From the NCBI GenBank assembly GCA_937957685.1, contig CALGAO010000041.1, forward strand, positions 1 to 6,362: a stretch of 6,362 bases of DNA, written 5' to 3'. A model generated the notes under the pieces. It was not told the origin of the DNA. It saw nothing but the letters and a program-made list of their open reading frames with translations, and did not search any database. How positions within the stretch are numbered: position 1 is the first letter of the stretch; every line of letters starts with the position of its first letter. The DNA comes from an uncultured Paenibacillaceae bacterium. Its GTDB lineage: Bacteria > Bacillota > Bacilli > Paenibacillales > DA-C8. The translations under genes and the position numbers were made by a program. Positions 5,582 to 6,362 of the stretch are shown piece by piece.

Positions 5582-6362
5582 TTATGGGAACAATACGTGT
5601 AATGCCGCTTTCAGCTGTACATCGTGCTTCGGATCGCGGATCGCTTCCATAATTTTTGTTTGCAGTACGTTAGCCGTCGTTTCATCGATACGACCGGTGG
5701 CCGGAAGCTTATTCGCTTTTTGGAATGCTTTCACCGCTGTTTCCGTTTCTTTGCTGAAATAGCCGTCCGTACGGCCCGGGTCAAAACCGAGTCCTTTTAA
5801 CATTTTTTGTGCATTCGCAATTTGTTCATCATTCATATCATACGTGAACGGTTTTTCTACATGAAGCGGAGCGACGTGGAAAAACTCAGGCTGCTCAACG
5901 GCCACATCTGGCTTGATTCCTTTTCCATGGATCCAATGCCCATCCGGCGTCAGCCATTTGTAAAGCGTCAGCTTAATGTTGCTGCCATCGCCCATTGGAA
6001 TCGCCTGCTGCACCGTTCCTTTACCGAACGTCGTCTCACCGACGAGCTTGTAACCGCCGGCTTCCTTCATCGCTCCCGCTAAAATTTCCGATGCCGACGC
6101 ACTGCCTTTGTCAATGAGCACAACGATCGGGTATGGCTTTTTCTCTGTTATATCAGAATAAAATTTTTGCTTGTCGCCATTGCGCTCTTCAATTTGCACG
6201 TACGGTTTATGTTTCGGGACAAGGTCTTTTAAAATTTCCTCGATGCTTTGCAAATAGCCCCCCGGATTGCCGCGCACGTCGATAATGAGCCCGTCGATTT
6301 TCTCAGCCTCAAGCTTCGCTAGTTTCTTTTTAAAATCGGCGGCTGTATTTTCCGAAAACGAT
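5582..6362 (-). CDS. C-terminal processing serine protease (S41, CtpA/CtpB type), partial
   Basis: This is the C-terminal ~259 residues of a secreted or membrane-anchored carboxyl-terminal processing protease; the signal segment and PDZ domain lie beyond the right edge. The frame continues upstream of the GTG at 6277, which is a valine codon inside the conserved DVRGNPGG, so that GTG is not the start. The catalytic Ser-Lys dyad is intact: the middle Ser of GSASASE (codon 6095-6097) and the Lys of FGKGTVQQ (codon 6020-6022), 25 residues apart as in CtpB, with the helper Gln four residues on. A peptidoglycan-binding type 1 domain follows (from DMNDEQIANAQKML to TTANVLQ), and the protein ends ALHVLFP. 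Family members process SpoIVFA during sporulation or other envelope substrates. Whether this is CtpA or CtpB is open. AT-richer codons suggest a Geobacillus-like host. Confidence 0.93.
   Translation of the reverse strand, partial: SFSENTAADFKKKLAKLEAEKIDGLIIDVRGNPGGYLQSIEEILKDLVPKHKPYVQIEERNGDKQKFYSDITEKKPYPIVVLIDKGSASASEILAGAMKEAGGYKLVGETTFGKGTVQQAIPMGDGSNIKLTLYKWLTPDGHWIHGKGIKPDVAVEQPEFFHVAPLHVEKPFTYDMNDEQIANAQKMLKGLGFDPGRTDGYFSKETETAVKAFQKANKLPATGRIDETTANVLQTKIMEAIRDPKHDVQLKAALHVLFP

Overview
The window carries Firmicutes-type DNA in two parts that differ in composition and meet at about 5205-5211. Bases 1 to ~5207 are GC-rich: two 60-base blocks counted by hand, 3841-3900 and 4741-4800, have 42 and 37 G+C. 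The codons are GC-ending, Shine-Dalgarno sites are strong (GGAGG types) and GTG and TTG starts occur. Gene content suggests a Paenibacillaceae-like or other GC-rich Bacillales genome. From ~5208 to the end the DNA is poorer in GC (28 of 60 at 5641-5700, 22 of 60 at 6121-6180), and its proteins look like Geobacillus/Parageobacillus/Anoxybacillus types. Both taxonomic readings are inferences from sequence style and remembered families, not from a search.

Left part, in order: a PaaI-type hotdog thioesterase (minus) with a GC-rich 3' hairpin; a five-helix Yip1-type membrane protein (minus) with a good sigma-A-like promoter; a ~360-base non-coding stretch that probably holds divergent promoters; thiamine pyrophosphokinase thiN (plus); a convergent intergenic region with three related hairpins; and an ABC importer operon read on the minus strand as substrate-binding protein, ATPase, permease. 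The importer resembles the NMT1/SsuA class (YtlA-YtlC-YtlD-like) and lies tail to tail with thiN. A pyrimidine or thiamine-precursor substrate is therefore possible but unproven.

The importer operon is cut. The binding-protein gene lacks its 5' end, with signal peptide, ribosome binding site and promoter, and is abutted directly by the 3' two-thirds or less of an unrelated coiled-coil gene (plus strand, possibly RacA-like). Two head-truncated genes back to back, with a change in composition and no mobile element, point to a rearrangement or a chimeric assembly or clone.

Right part: the coiled-coil fragment with an intrinsic terminator, then a convergent C-terminal processing protease (S41 family with a C-terminal peptidoglycan-binding domain) with its own terminator. 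The protease runs off the right edge.

I see no defence system, CRISPR array, RNA gene, insertion sequence or riboswitch. The points most worth a second look are the junction at ~5207 and the hairpin cluster at 2466-2575.
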